This document shows positions 35,433 through 47,551 of a stretch of DNA of 64,000 nt, one piece after another. The stretch is from positions 1,364,001 through 1,428,000 of the forward strand of contig WOAB01000124.1 of NCBI GenBank assembly GCA_027886185.1. Reading direction: 5' to 3'. Source of the DNA: Rheum nobile. Lineage: Eukaryota; Streptophyta; Magnoliopsida; Caryophyllales; Polygonaceae. The notes below the pieces were generated by a model that ran no database searches, was not told the DNA's origin, and saw nothing but the letters and a program-made list of their open reading frames with translations. The translations under genes and the position numbers were made by a program. Position 1 is the stretch's first letter. Every line of letters begins with the position of its first letter.

Positions 35433-37585
35433 CATATAGTTATGTACTATGATTATATCCAATTCGGTTATATTCAATTTGGTTATATCCAATTCGGTTA
35501 TATCCTTATAGTTATATCCAATTTGGTTATATACAGTAGAATATATTCTATAATCATAGTATATAACTATATGATATAACTATAGAACATAATATAGGAT
35601 ATAACCATGGTATATAACAATAGAATATAACCATAAGATAGAATCATAGTATATAACTATAGGATATAATGATATGATATAACCAAATTGGATATATAAC
35701 TATAAGATATAATCATAGTATATAACTATATGATATAACAATAGTATATAACTATATAATATAATATAGTATATAACAATAGTATATAACTATATAATAT
35801 AATATAATATATAACCATAGTATATAACTATAGGATATAACGATATGATATAACCAAATTGGATGTAACCATAGTATATAACAATAGAATATAATACATG
35901 ATATAACCATATTATATAAATATAGAATATAACCATAATATATAACCAAATTGGATATAACTATAAGAATATGACCAAATTGGATATAACCAAATTAGAT
36001 ATAATCATAGTATATAACTATATGATGTAACCAAATTGGATATAGCCATAGTATATAACTATAGGATATAACCAATTTGGTTATATCATATCGTTATATC
36101 CTATAGTTATATACTATGATTATATCTTATGGTTATATTCTATTGTTATAAACTATGGTTATATCCTATAGTTATATACTATGGTTATATCCAAATTGAT
36201 TACATCATATCGTTATATCCTATGGTTATATCATATATTACATCCTATAGTTATATACTGTGATTATATCCTATAGTTATATATTATGATTATATCTTAT
36301 AGTTATATCCAATTTGGTTATATATATCCTTATAGTTATATCCAATTTGGTTATATCATATAGTTATATAACTATAAGATAAATCATATAACCATATTAT
36401 ATAACTACAGAATATAACCAAATTGGATATAATTATAAGATATAACCATAGTATATATATACTATGGATATCTTATAGTTATACTATGGTTATATCTTAT
36501 AACTATATATACTATGGTCTTATCTTATAGTTATATCCAATTTAGTTATATCATATCGTTATATCCTATAGTTATATACTATGATTAAATCTTATGGTTA
36601 TATTTTATTGTTATATACTATGGTTATATCATATAGTATATTCTATAGTTTTATACTATGGTTATATCCAATTTGGTTATATCATATCGTTATATCCTAT
36701 AGTTATATACTATGGTTATATACTATATTATATCATATAGTTTATATATTATGGTTATATCATATAGTTATATACTATGGTTATATCTTATAGTTATATC
36801 CAATTTGGTTATATCATATCGTTATATACTATAGCTATATAGTATGATTATATTTCATGGTTATATTCTATTGTTATAAACTATGGTTATATCCTATATT
36901 ATATTCTATAGTTATATACTATGGTTATATCATATAGTTATATACTATGATTATATCTTATAGTTATATATCCAATTTGGTTATATCATATCATTATATC
37001 CTATAGTTATATACTATGATTCTATCTTATGGTTATATTCTATTGTTATATCCTATAGTATATTCTACTGTTATATACTATGGTTATATCCTTATATTTA
37101 TATCCAATTTGGTTATATATACTATGGTTATATCATGTATTATATTCTATAGTTTTATACTATAGTTATATCCAATTTGGTTATATCATATCGTTATATC
37201 CTATAGTTATATACTATGGTTATATCATATAGTCATATACTATGATTATATAGTATAGTTATATCTAATTTGGTTATATCCTTATAGTTATATCTAATTT
37301 GGTTATATCATATAGTTGTACTGTTAATGTTAACCTAATTTTTTTTATTTTTTTTTTGTGCGTTAAACCTTAACGCACCAATTTTTTTTTAAAGCCTGTG
37401 CGTTTAGGTATAACGCACAACTTTTTTTCCAACTTTGTCTAAAGGACCCTTCTGCCCCCATATACGTTAAGCCAAAACGCACCAAGCTATACGTTTAGCC
37501 TTAACGCACAAAATAGTGTGCATTTAGAAAATAAAACGTGTGTATATAGGATTTCCCTACTTTTATCACAGATTTAGGTTCCGAT

Positions 37586-38040
37586 GAAATGGAGTATTAC
37601 GGTAAAACGAAGGTAACAACCACATCCGTTTGATGAGATATAATGGATGATCTAGATTGAACTATTTTTGGTTGCATATTAAAATTAAATTGGTGCCACA
37701 TTTGATTACTTCCATATCCTGATTTTGTGAGATTTTTTATTTAATTTATTTTCTACTATTTATCTCCCCAAATCAATTTTGTTCCAAAATTATCTCCCTC
37801 CATAAATGTCGTGAGATCTTTCACCCTAATTAATAAAATCGTCTTTCTCTCTCATATTCTCCTAAGCAGCCCCAACTTCTCCATTGCAGTAGTTTCTTCA
37901 ACCTTTCTCAAATCTCTAGTTTGAAGTTCTCGTCGTCTCCCTCAAGCTCTCATGTTCGTCTCTTCTCTCTTGCGCAACGAACATCGGAAGATTTCAGTCG
38001 GATCCATCGGTCGTTCTTACAATGGTTGGTACCCTTGAAC
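37586..38040. repeat. Dispersed repeat, related to about 63,338-63,720
   Basis: ATTACGGTAAAA(C/T)G(A/G)AGGTA, a TGATGA(G/A)ATA stretch and GGTTGCAT(A/G)TTA occur in the same order at 63,342-63,430. Each is followed by a T/C-rich leader-like stretch. Family unknown. Confidence 0.4.
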
Positions 38041-38583
38041 TGTTACTTTTGGAGATTATTCTGTATATAATTTATGATTTATATTTGTTCCGTTTATCCA
38101 ACATCGGGAATAAGACGATGAGTGACATTTGACATATAGAAATGAAGATTACGTTTGATTATGTAGAGATATTTAAAATTGCAAATTTTGTTGTTTTGAT
38201 GGTATATGTATTTCGTATTGCATTTCGTATTGCATACTTACAGGTTCACCAAATAATAATCAAGACATTACTTGTGAGCATTTGGTTAGTATGCATTTGT
38301 ACATATGAAAAATATATCATAATGTTACTTTTTTAATATCATGACATTGGTTTTAGCAGAATATTGATGTCATAGGGTTGATTGGTATTCACGTTGATTT
38401 GTTCGATATTTTTATTAGACGTTAATTAATCACGCTGATGCATTTGATATTTATGATTTATAGTTATATCATGGTTGAAGAATGTAACGAAGCCCTACTG
38501 CACCAGCCGCGCGATTGCACGAGCCAATTTTGGCACAACAACGCCATTGTTAACCGTCGTGAATTAAAGTTTCATAAAAAGTC

Positions 38584-38965
38584 GACTAAAAGATGATATT
38601 CACGATATTAGAGAATGATATTCACGATTTTGGATGGTGATGTTCATGTAATTAGGTGATGATATTCATGTAAATGGGTGGTTATATTGATGTAATTGCC
38701 TGGTGATTGATATTCATGATTTGGGTGGTGATATTCATGTAATCGGTTATTTTATTCATGTAATTGAGTGTAATATTTACATAACTCAATGTGATATTCA
38801 CGTAATTGAGTGTGATATTCACGTAACTCAGTGTGATATTCATGTAATTGAGTATGAAATTCATATTATCAAGTGGTGATATTCATATTTTTAGTTGTGA
38901 TATTCATAATATCAAGTGTTAATGTTCATGTTTTAAGTGGTGATATTCATGTCTTTTAAGAAATT
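38584..38965. repeat. Minisatellite, 21-bp core unit
   Basis: Units of GTGTGATATTCA(C/T)GTAA(T/C)T(G/C)A are regular at 21 bp between about 38,765 and 38,850, with more diverged ATATTCATG units on both sides. Minus-strand frames read as 7-residue YVNITLN-like repeats, which I regard as a by-product. Confidence 0.85.
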
Positions 38966-41711
38966 AAAATATTTAAATATTAAACAGAGATATTCATACA
39001 TACATGGTCGATATTCAAGAAACAATGACAAAAGCAAGAAGAACGAATTTACAGATCTACAAATTCACATATCAAAATTCCTTATTAATCTTTCATAAAA
39101 TCAGCATAATTGTCTCATAAGATCCCTTTTATCAAAAAAAATCAATAATAACCTCCTTAATGTTAGGAAATTAGATTCCACAAATATGATCACATGTGAT
39201 TCATCCTATACACCTATATTTCAACTCTAAATCTGATCATTGATTTTCCCTCATCTGACGTTTCTTATTAATACTTCCGTTTTACTACAAAATCCGTTTT
39301 ACGTGAACCCGCCTCTTTATTACATTGGTCTTTCTTTAAGAATCAAATTAGTAAACCGTTATCTCGACTTTCTGTGAAAGATTATTTTATAAAAAGATGA
39401 AGGTGTCTCACTCCAAGGTAAGAAAGGTTTCTGGACTCCAAACACACTTATAAATGTGTTTATACGGAGTATATATTTCGTCTAAGGAGATTAGTGAAAT
39501 TCGAATCTGCATCACTCAAATTTATAACTCTGTCTGTTTATTTATATTTTATATGCTATACTAAAGTTGTAATTATCTCTACTATGTATTAGCTCGTAAG
39601 ATATATCATGCAGGCAAATCTCAATATACAATTACAATTGTATCCTTCTTTAATACTGGTATTAAAATATTATATTTTTTATCTATTTATTTCTTTACCT
39701 AAAATAACTTATCTTAATTATAGACACTATACTCTCAAAGATTATTTATATATTTTTTATCTTATTAATTTCTTATTATTTGTAAATAATATTATTTAAA
39801 AAATATATATTTTACCTTATTATTATATTACTTCATATAGTTTAAATATATAAATTTATATAACTGGTACTAGTAACATGCAATTGAAAATATAATATAT
39901 ATAAATTTATATAATTGGTACTCTCAAAGATTATTTATATATTTTGTATCTATTATTTTCTTCTTATTTATAAATAATATTATTTATAATATATATATTT
40001 TACCTTATTATTATATTACTTCATATAGTTTATATATATAAATTTATATAATTGGTACTGGTAACTTACAATTGAAAATATAATTGGTAATATATGATTC
40101 ATGATGTAAAAGTGGTAATATATTATAAAAATATTTAAAATAAATATATAATATAATTTAAATATTTTTTTCCTTTTAAATAATTATATATAATATTTAA
40201 AAATATTTTAATTTTGCGTTTTGTTAACCAAATCTATACAGGGCACGAGAACATAGGTAGTCCTATCCTAATTTCATAAATCAAAACTTTTACTCCGTAT
40301 GTAAAATATCAAAATCAACAAAATTAAAAGAAATTTTGGAATATTTTGAAACTCGAATGTCATAGTGGAATTTCATGCTTTCAAACAAAATAGTACAAAT
40401 TAATATGATTCATATGAAAATTGTGTAATTAAGCTAAAAAATGTTCAAATATGCTGAATATCTTGAATTAGATTCGGACAAATTTCAAGCAATCAACTGT
40501 AAATAAGCAGCCAATTACTGACGCACCCGTGAACATTTTCCTTGCTTTAAATAAAAACAATTATAAAAATGAGATGATCGAGTGAGGTACATTTCAATAA
40601 AAAAACTTTGAATTAATTATGCATAAGAAAATAAAGTTTGGCGGGTGGCAATTGTTGAAATTCCGCAAAATTCTGCTACTTTAATTTGGCAACTTCCATA
40701 TTTGTCTCTAGAAAGAAACTACACATAATTGAAGTCGTAAATTTGACAAAAGTGAGATTTATATTTTTCGAAAAATCCAACTGCGTTGATTGCTGTAATC
40801 GATCGAACTGTATCGTCTGTCCATGTGAATCATTTTGAACTTATTTTTACCTTAATATTCTTGTTTTATTGATTATCATATATTGACATTTTCTTCGAGA
40901 AAAAGATAAAAAAATTAGGCAATTGATTTAGTCAAAGATGAAAATGATAGTTACTCCATCCATCACATTGTTTCCTAATTATTTAATACTTTTTGTGCAT
41001 TATATAATTTTAATAAGAAAAAATGACATTAAATAATACCAACTATTAACCTTGAACCAAAAATAATACGAACTTTAAAAATTATAAAAGCATACTCAAA
41101 CTATGTCAATATTAACAAAAAATGGTATGGATATATTTTCTGGTGAATTTTTCAACGGGTTTGCTGATATGGAACCGGAAAAATGAGTTGTCATATTTAT
41201 GTTTAACACATCAAATTACACCTCATTTATATAATAAAAAACTTAAAAAAATACACAAACCAATATCAGTAATTCGCATCTTACAACAACACGAACAAAA
41301 TGAAATCGATCATATTTTTTGACAGATCACTTTTTTAACAAACCAGTCATTATTGTACAAATGAAGTGTAATTTAATGAGTAATTTTTTTGACAAATTAC
41401 ATTTTCGGCTCCATCTCAACATTTTACGTTAGAAAATTCACTGAAAAAATATATTCATATCATTTTTGGTTTATATTGTCATAGTTTAGATATATTTTTA
41501 AAGTTTGTATTTTTTGTTCAAATGTGATAATTGATATTATTTAGAGTCAAATTTTCTTTTAATAATCAATTATGATCAAATTTTTGGGTGTGAATTGGGA
41601 CATCGTGGTGTCAAGTAGACCAATAAAAAATTAATCGATTGATTATACATTTTAGAGATTTTTATTTTCAAAACTCTAAGCAACCCATTTGTCTATATAT
41701 CTTGTATATAC
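38966..41711. other. AT-rich spacer
   Basis: No gene supported. Contains the 189-bp tandem duplication at 39,731 and a single unpaired Stowaway-like end (CTCCATCCATCACATTG) near 40,954. Confidence 0.5.
39731..40100. repeat. Tandem duplication, 189-bp unit
   Basis: ACTCTCAAAGATTATTTATA at 39731 and again at 39920. Both units continue through TTACCTTATTATTATATTAC and end in GCAATTGAAAATATAAT-like sequence. Confidence 0.85.
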
Positions 41712-41734
41712 TACTCCCTCCGTATTAAAATATA

Positions 41735-42010
41735 TTACGGCACATGCCCATTGACGCTATCCTACCGTAACAGGCATGCAAGTTATACACCCCAACCCTT
41801 CACATGGCCCAGGCCCATCAAGCGTTACCATGAGCTTAGTTGGTTAGCAAGTGTGCCTGCAGCCACTTGTTAAAGGGAGGTCAGGGGTTCGATTCCCGCC
41901 TCCAACATCCTGCATGGTAGCGCCTGATGGGCCTGAGCCATGTGAAGGGTTAGGGTGTATGGCTTGCATGCCTGTTACGGTAGGATAGCGTCAATGGGCC
42001 CGGGCCGTAA
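41735..42010. mobile_element. 276-bp foldback element with a tRNA-like loop
   Basis: Arms of about 95-100 bp pair almost throughout: TTACGGC..., CCCATTGACGCTATCCTACC, CTTCACATGG and GGCCCATCA recur inverted in the right arm. The flanks share AAAATAT (left …TAAAATAT, right CAAAATAT), consistent with a 7-8-bp target duplication. No coding capacity. The loop holds a tRNA-like sequence. Confidence 0.75.
41832..41907 (+). other. tRNA-like pol III promoter sequence in the foldback loop
   Basis: GAGCTTAGTTGGTTAGC (A-box-like) and GGTTCGATTCC (B box, 41886-41896) are spaced as in a tRNA gene or tRNA-derived SINE head. I do not see a consistent cloverleaf with anticodon, so this is not called a functional tRNA. 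Confidence 0.5.
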
Positions 42011-43836
42011 CAAAATATTTGTTTTTTTAGCCTTAATTTTTTATCTCAATATACTTGTCTTTTTAGTATATTTTACATCTACTTTACATATATGCCCTTA
42101 TAATTTTTAGCACTTCTCAATAAACAAGAAAAGAATTGCTAATAATTGTATTGGAAAAGTAAAAAAATAAAGTAATAAATAGGGATATATGTGTACATTT
42201 CATATTCTCCTTAATATATGTGCAATTGTCCAAAAAGACAAGTATTTTGATATGGAGTGAGTATAATGAAATTAATGTTACTTATGTGTCGATCATTTAA
42301 TCATTTCATGTCGTATAGTAAAAAAGACGGCAAAATTAACTAAACAAGTGATTTTTTTTGATGAAAACAGCACTATATTAAGAGGGAGTACACATTACAG
42401 ATGCCAATCTGAGTGGCAGTTGAGACACATGGGAAAACAAAACAAAAGAGGAAGGAGCTAAAGACAGTCCAAACTGAGCAATTACATGGGCCTGGGTATT
42501 CAGTTTTCTAGGCCAAAAGCAAAAGGAGCATCGAGAGAAGAAGCCAGCTTGCTGCAGGATCAACTTGATGAAGAGACCAACCTTAGTCCTAGGAATGATC
42601 ATGGAAGAACAAGGCTTGATGACACCCAAACAGTCAGACTTCACCAGCACAGAAGAAGCACCAAACTGGATAGAGCAATGAAGACCCCATAGAATAGCTT
42701 CAGCCTCCAATGCATCAATGGATGTACTAGGTTTTAAGTGCTTACTACCTAGAACACGCATTGATCCATTGTTGTTGAATAAAACAAAACCAATGGCAGT
42801 AGAGCCATCAGAAGCAAGACTAGCATCGCAATAAAGATGAAAAGAACTAAGATGCAGAGCTATATGAACAACTGGTCTTTGAGCAGAAGAACCAGTCACC
42901 AAAAAGGCAGTGTTGGAGGTGCTGTCAGAAGCAGAAATAGAGTTTGACCTTACCAAATGAAGAAGCTGGGCAACATCTCTAACAGAGCCATCAAAAATTC
43001 GAGCATTCTGATTGATCCAGAGACCCCAAAGAGAGACACACCAAAGCTTAAGGTGATTCTGGGAAAGGATGTCATGGACAAAACACCATCATTCCCAGAG
43101 AGATTCTGGTCGCAGAAGCATAATATCTGCAAAAGAAGGAAACTGATTCCAAAACAACTTAGCAGTAGAGCAGTACTTGAAGACATGTAGTTCAGACTCA
43201 ACCTTGGAGGGACACAGAGAACAATTAGCAGTGAACACAATCTGTCGCTGCTTGAGATTGGAAAGGCATGGCAAGAAATTCTTGAGGGAGCGCCAGAGAA
43301 GGTTTTTAGCTCTAGGAATAACATTTAATTTCCAAACCTTTGACCAATGACAACAAAAGTCCGAAGAAGGCCTTACATTAGAAGTACCAGCAGTGTTGGA
43401 GGCAGATAAAATGATCTGGTAACCAGATTTAACAGTGATCAAACCATCAGAAGTGTAAAACCACCTGAGTGTGTCTTGTGAGCATGGAGAAACAAGCTGG
43501 ATTTTTTTTTATTACATCAAGATCACAAGGAAACAGAACATTTTCTAAATCATGCCACTTCCAGTCGAGTGAATTCCAATCAAAAAAATCAGCAACCTTG
43601 CAATTCTGAACATTATGAGGTGTAGGAGTAATGAAGGAGAAAGTAGATGGCCTGGGAAACCAGGGATCACTCCAGAAGTTGATATTGCTTCCATTTCCTA
43701 CTTCCCAATACATTCCTATTTTAAGCACCCAGATGGATTGATATAAACTTCTCCAGATAAAACTAGGATGTGAACCAAGAGAGGAATGAAGAACGTCAGA
43801 ATTGCAAAAATACCTTGCCTTAAGAAGCTTTGCAGC

Positions 43837-44439
43837 CAGGGGCGGACGCAGGTGGGGCCTAGTGGGGGCTGTAGCCCCCACTGGAATTTTGAAGAAAACA
43901 ATTTTAAAATATATTATACGGAATTTTTTTTCCTCACCCAAAGTTTTTTTTAAAAAATTCCTAAAAAATTTCAAACTAATTTTTGTAGTTTTCCAATTTT
44001 AAAAATATTTTTTACATAGGATTTATTATGCATAATTCTCAAAAAAACTAAAATTTATCCAAATTTGCACACAATTTTTCAATAAGATATGTAATATTTT
44101 CACTATACTTATCCTTATTTGTGTTAAAACTTTCAAAATTTAGGGTTTATGAATTTGTAAATTTTACAAATTAATTTTTATACAAATTTGTTGAGATTAC
44201 GCAGTGAAAGTAGTCTGTAATGATGAAATTTGTTTAATTTGTGTAATTTTTTGTCAATTTTGAGTAAAATTTTATTTGAAGTTTGGATATAGAGTTTGTT
44301 ATTTGAAATTGAGATTGTTTGTGTAAAATAGATGGTAGAATTAAAAATTACGATTTAGGGTTTTGTGTAAGGTAGATGATAATATTTTACTCTTCAAGAT
44401 TTTAGCCCCTATTGGACGACAATCCTGTGTCTGCCCCTG
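43837..44439. mobile_element. hAT MITE inside the LINE, 603 bp
   Basis: Ends CAGGGGCGGACGCAGG and, inverted, CAGGGGCAGACACAGG. Perfect 8-bp duplication TTTGCAGC at 43829-43836 and 44440-44447. Classic hAT termini; no ORF of note. Confidence 0.92.
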
Positions 44440-44736
44440 TTTGCAGCAGTGGAGTCTGGTAAAGTAATAATGCGCCAAACTTGTTTTGCCAGGAGTGCAT
44501 CATTGAAGGCTCCCAAATTGCGAAACCCCATCCCCCCTGAGTCTTTTGCAGTACAAAGAGAGGTCTACCTGGCCCAATGAGTCTTTCTCTGCTCTAAGGA
44601 GCCCCACCAAAATTTAGCTATAATCTTTTCAATTTCAAGACAAACAGATGAAGGAAGCTTATAGCAGCTCATAATGTAAGATGGGATAGCCTGGAGAACA
44701 AATTTTATAAGGACTTCCTTACCAGCTTGAGAGAGT

Positions 44737-44870
44737 GTCTTCTTTGACCTGCCAATAACTGTTGGAAGGATGAAGCTTGTAGCAACTCTTCCAACCCTTA
44801 GCCTTCTTACTAACTCGATCAACAATTTGAGCAAAGAGTATCTTCTTTGACCTGCCAATAACTGTTGGAA
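44737..44870. repeat. Direct duplication within the LINE RT
   Basis: TCTTCTTTGACCTGCCAATA-ACTGTTGGAAG occurs at about 44,737 and 44,840, a 103-bp offset. It duplicates the codons for the conserved LPTVIGRSKK and breaks the reading frame. Confidence 0.85.
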
Positions 44871-46774
44871 GTCCCAAATATTTGTCCTGAGCCACAGATT
44901 CCCTAAAGCCAAGCATTGATAATAAAGAGTCTTTCTCCTGCCTGCTCATGTTGGGACTGAAAGTAACCTGTGACTTAGTTGCATTCACCAGTTGTCCAGA
45001 ACCTTCACCAAAACTTTTGAGAATAGTACAAATGTTCTGACATTCAGAAAGGTTAGCACATGCAAAAAGAATGCAGTCATCAGCAAAAAGAAGGTGTGAA
45101 ACATGTGGTGCAGAGGCTGTAATTTTAATGCCATGCAGGAGACCTCTGGATTGATACACAGATAAGAGACTTGATAGGCCTTCCATAACAATGAGAAAAA
45201 GGAAGGATGAAATAGGGTCCCCCTGCCTAAGGCCTCTGCAGGGGAGGATGGTAGGCGAAGGGAACCCATTGATTAAAGCTGAATATGACACAAATGTTAC
45301 ACATAACATGATGAGAGAGATCCAATTTTCATGAAAGCCCATGTGTACCATAACATGTCGAAGATAAGACCATTCAACCCTATCAAAAGCCTTAGCCATA
45401 TCAACCTTGATAGCCATGAAACCCCTCCTCCCAGTCTTCTTATGTTTTATGTAATGAAAAATCTCTCCAGCAGCAATAGCGTTTTCAGAAATGGATCTAC
45501 CAGCAAGGAATGCACTATGGGAAGTACTGATAGAATGCTGAAGGAGAGGTTTTAATCTATTGGCAATACATTTGGAAGCGATCTTGTACACAACATTACA
45601 AAGACTGATCGGCCTTAAATCAATCATGTAGGAGGGATTGGAAACTTTAGGCACTAGAGTAATGTATGTGTGATTGAATCCAGAAGGCATTATTCTGTCA
45701 TTGAGGAACTTCAGAACTGAAAGGATGACATCATTGCCAATACTGCCCCAGTGATTCCTGAAGAACAGAACAGGGAATCCATCAGGACCCGAAGATTTTG
45801 AAGGGTGCATTGATTTCAAGACACCAAGGACCTCTGTATCTGTAAAAGGAGCAATAAGATTATCATTCTAAGCAGCTGTGATGCTAATAGGAATCCCAGA
45901 GAGAAGATCAGGTGGGACATGTGCCATATGAGAAGAATACAGATCATGGAAATAATTGGTGACAATATCCTACAAATGCTCATGATCAAAAGCTAGAGAG
46001 CCATCAGGCCTAAAGCTGCTTGATGAAGTTTCTCCTTTTCCTGCCACTAGCTTTAGCATGAAAATAACTAGTATCCCTGTCACCCACAGAAAGTTCATTA
46101 GCTCTTGAACGCTGGAACCACATAGTTTCATTCTGAGAGATAAGAGTGTCTTCAATATCCCTGAACTCATTTAGCATGTATAAGTCCCCATCAAATAAGG
46201 GATGAGAAAGAAGAACAGAGATCTTATCCTTAATAGCCTTGAGCTTCATGGAAATGTTACCAAAGTCTGTCATGTTCCAGTTGCATAATGCATGTTGAAG
46301 ACGCAGCAGACGTTCAGTAATAGGCAGATTGGACATTGTAGAGTTCCAAACAGACTCAACCAGATCAGAATATCCCGGAGCTCCGAACCACATGGTCTCA
46401 AACCGAAAAGGTTTTCTTCTATGAGCAGTACAAGAGGATGGGTGATGGAGGACTACAGAGATAGGGGAATGATCTGAATGCCAATAACCCAAATTTGAAA
46501 CCATAGCAAGAGGGAATCGAGCGAGCCAAGACTGAGAAGCAAAGGCCCTGTCCAATTTTTCTTGGATGCAGTCACTACCAAGTCTGCCATTAGTTCAAGT
46601 GATATTGAAACAGGAGTTAAGGCTCTAGATAAATGCTAAAATCGTCACAAATTTGATAAATTGACATATGGATGTAAAAGCGAGGATCAATTGTGACATA
46701 GTATAATCAATGTTTTTTTTGGTACGTGATATAGTATAATGCAATTAATGTCGTTACAATGCAGTAAAGACTAA

Positions 46775-47233
46775 GGACTCGTTTGGTATAACACTTGGAA
46801 TCGAGTTAGAATCAAGAATTGGAACTGAATCAGGAATCAAAATAAATCATTCTCGTGGCTTGGGTTTGGTATGGTCCTAGAATGAATCATTCCTAAAATT
46901 TGTTGTTTAGTTGAATATGAGAATCAAATATTGTTGATATTATACATTTAAATTTTGTAGATTTCTAGTTAATTTGCTTTAAAATGATATATTTTATAAG
47001 AGACAATATGAAAAATAAATTGACAATTACACATTTTTAAGACAAAAGATAGAGAAGGAGGTTGGAATGATACCCCATCTTTTTTCATGGAATCAAATGT
47101 TTCACTAGCCTTGGATTGAACTATTTAATGAAATGAAATCTATGATCATTCCAACTCTTACCAAACAGAATGATGGAATGAGTGATTTATCATTCTCATT
47201 TCTCATTCCAAGGAATGAAAACCAAACAAGGCC
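46775..47233. mobile_element. Tourist/PIF-Harbinger-like MITE
   Basis: Left GGACTCGTTTGGTATAACA, right inverted GGCCTTGTTTGGTTTTCATT; flanks TAA and TGA fit an aged 3-bp TWA duplication. The interior is rich in GGAATGA/TCATTCC words. Confidence 0.6.
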
Positions 47234-47306
47234 TGAGAGCTTGTGACTTCAAGACAAGATAAGAAAAATATTTATTTCCAAAAAAAACTATATTACAATT
47301 AGTTAC

Positions 47307-47551
47307 ACTCCCGTTTCACAATAATTATGTTTTTTTTTTCTAATTTCACTCTTTTTCAAGACAAGTTAAATAAAGAAATGCGTTTTTAAATGAATAATTA
47401 ATTAAGAATGTAAATAATTAGAATAAAAAAACCACTACTTTGAAACTAGATCTATTTTTTAACATAAATTTGAATATTAATTATATTAGAATATTAAATA
47501 TTATGAACCAAGAATTATAGTTAAAAAGGACAAATATTGTGAAACGGATAT
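47307..47551. mobile_element. Stowaway/mariner-type MITE
   Basis: CTCCCGTTTCACAATAATTA on the left and, inverted, ATATCCGTTTCACAATATTT on the right. About 245 bp, no ORF. Confidence 0.55.

Larger units (their letters stand above)
28331..37557. mobile_element. Giant foldback (long inverted-repeat) transposon with two nested solo LTRs
   Basis: Perfect 8-bp flanks TACTTTTA at 28323-28330 and 37558-37565. The ends are inverted copies: the left CCTATATACACAC, CTATTTTGTGCGTTAAGG and TTAACATTAACAGTACAAC recur inverted before 37,557. The inverted similarity runs on well into the interior, for roughly 800 bp or more. The interior is built almost wholly of ATATAACCATAGTATATAAC-like words, with orientation switches near 29,010, 32,270, 32,940, 36,070 and 36,470. 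Removing two solo LTRs and their 5-bp duplications leaves about 3.95 kb. No transposase was seen, so it is non-autonomous. The 8-bp duplication suggests hAT-like mobilisation, but the GG..CC ends are not typical, so superfamily is open. Tyr/Ile-rich open frames in it are artefacts. Confidence 0.8.
41714..42261. mobile_element. Stowaway-type MITE, interrupted by a foldback
   Basis: Left end CTCCCTCCGTATTAAAATAT; right end, inverted, CTCACTCCATATCAAAATAC; TA on both sides (41712-41713, 42262-42263). The left arm is split by a 276-bp insertion at 41,735-42,010. Confidence 0.75.
42378..46607 (-). pseudogene. LINE ORF2 (endonuclease/RT/RNase H) remnant
   Basis: The endonuclease tail (46010-46607) shows NGRLGSDCIQEKLDRAFAS preceded by a TGA where Trp is expected, then HSDHSPI. 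RT (44719-45819) has SGPDGFPVLFF, LRPISLCNVVYKI, KVDMAKAFDRVEW, GLRQGDPISSFLF and the catalytic FADDCILF. After LGLPTVIGRSKK a duplicated filler of about 100 bp breaks the frame (44,737-44,870); the next part (TLSQAGKEVLIKFVLQAIPS) resumes in another frame. The zf-RVT region (43,089-43,974) contains CSLCPSKVESELHVFKYC. RNase H (42,378-42,956) contains LYCDASLASDGSTAIGF, EAEAILWGL, SDCLGVI and NTQAHV. An active copy would do target-primed reverse transcription in the nucleus; several frame changes make this one dead. Confidence 0.9.
42352..46620 (-). mobile_element. 5'-truncated L1-type LINE
   Basis: Minus-strand order: end of endonuclease, reverse transcriptase, zf-RVT region, RNase H, then a T run (42352-42359 on +, the poly-A tail) directly after the last stop. 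This is the plant L1 layout with a C-terminal RNase H. It lacks ORF1 and most of the endonuclease, typical of 5' truncation near 46,620. It is split by a hAT MITE at 43,837-44,439. No clear target duplication found. Confidence 0.85.

Noticed and set aside
41832..41907. Functional tRNA gene
   Set aside because: A- and B-box-like sequences are present, but no consistent cloverleaf or anticodon arm; it sits in a foldback loop.
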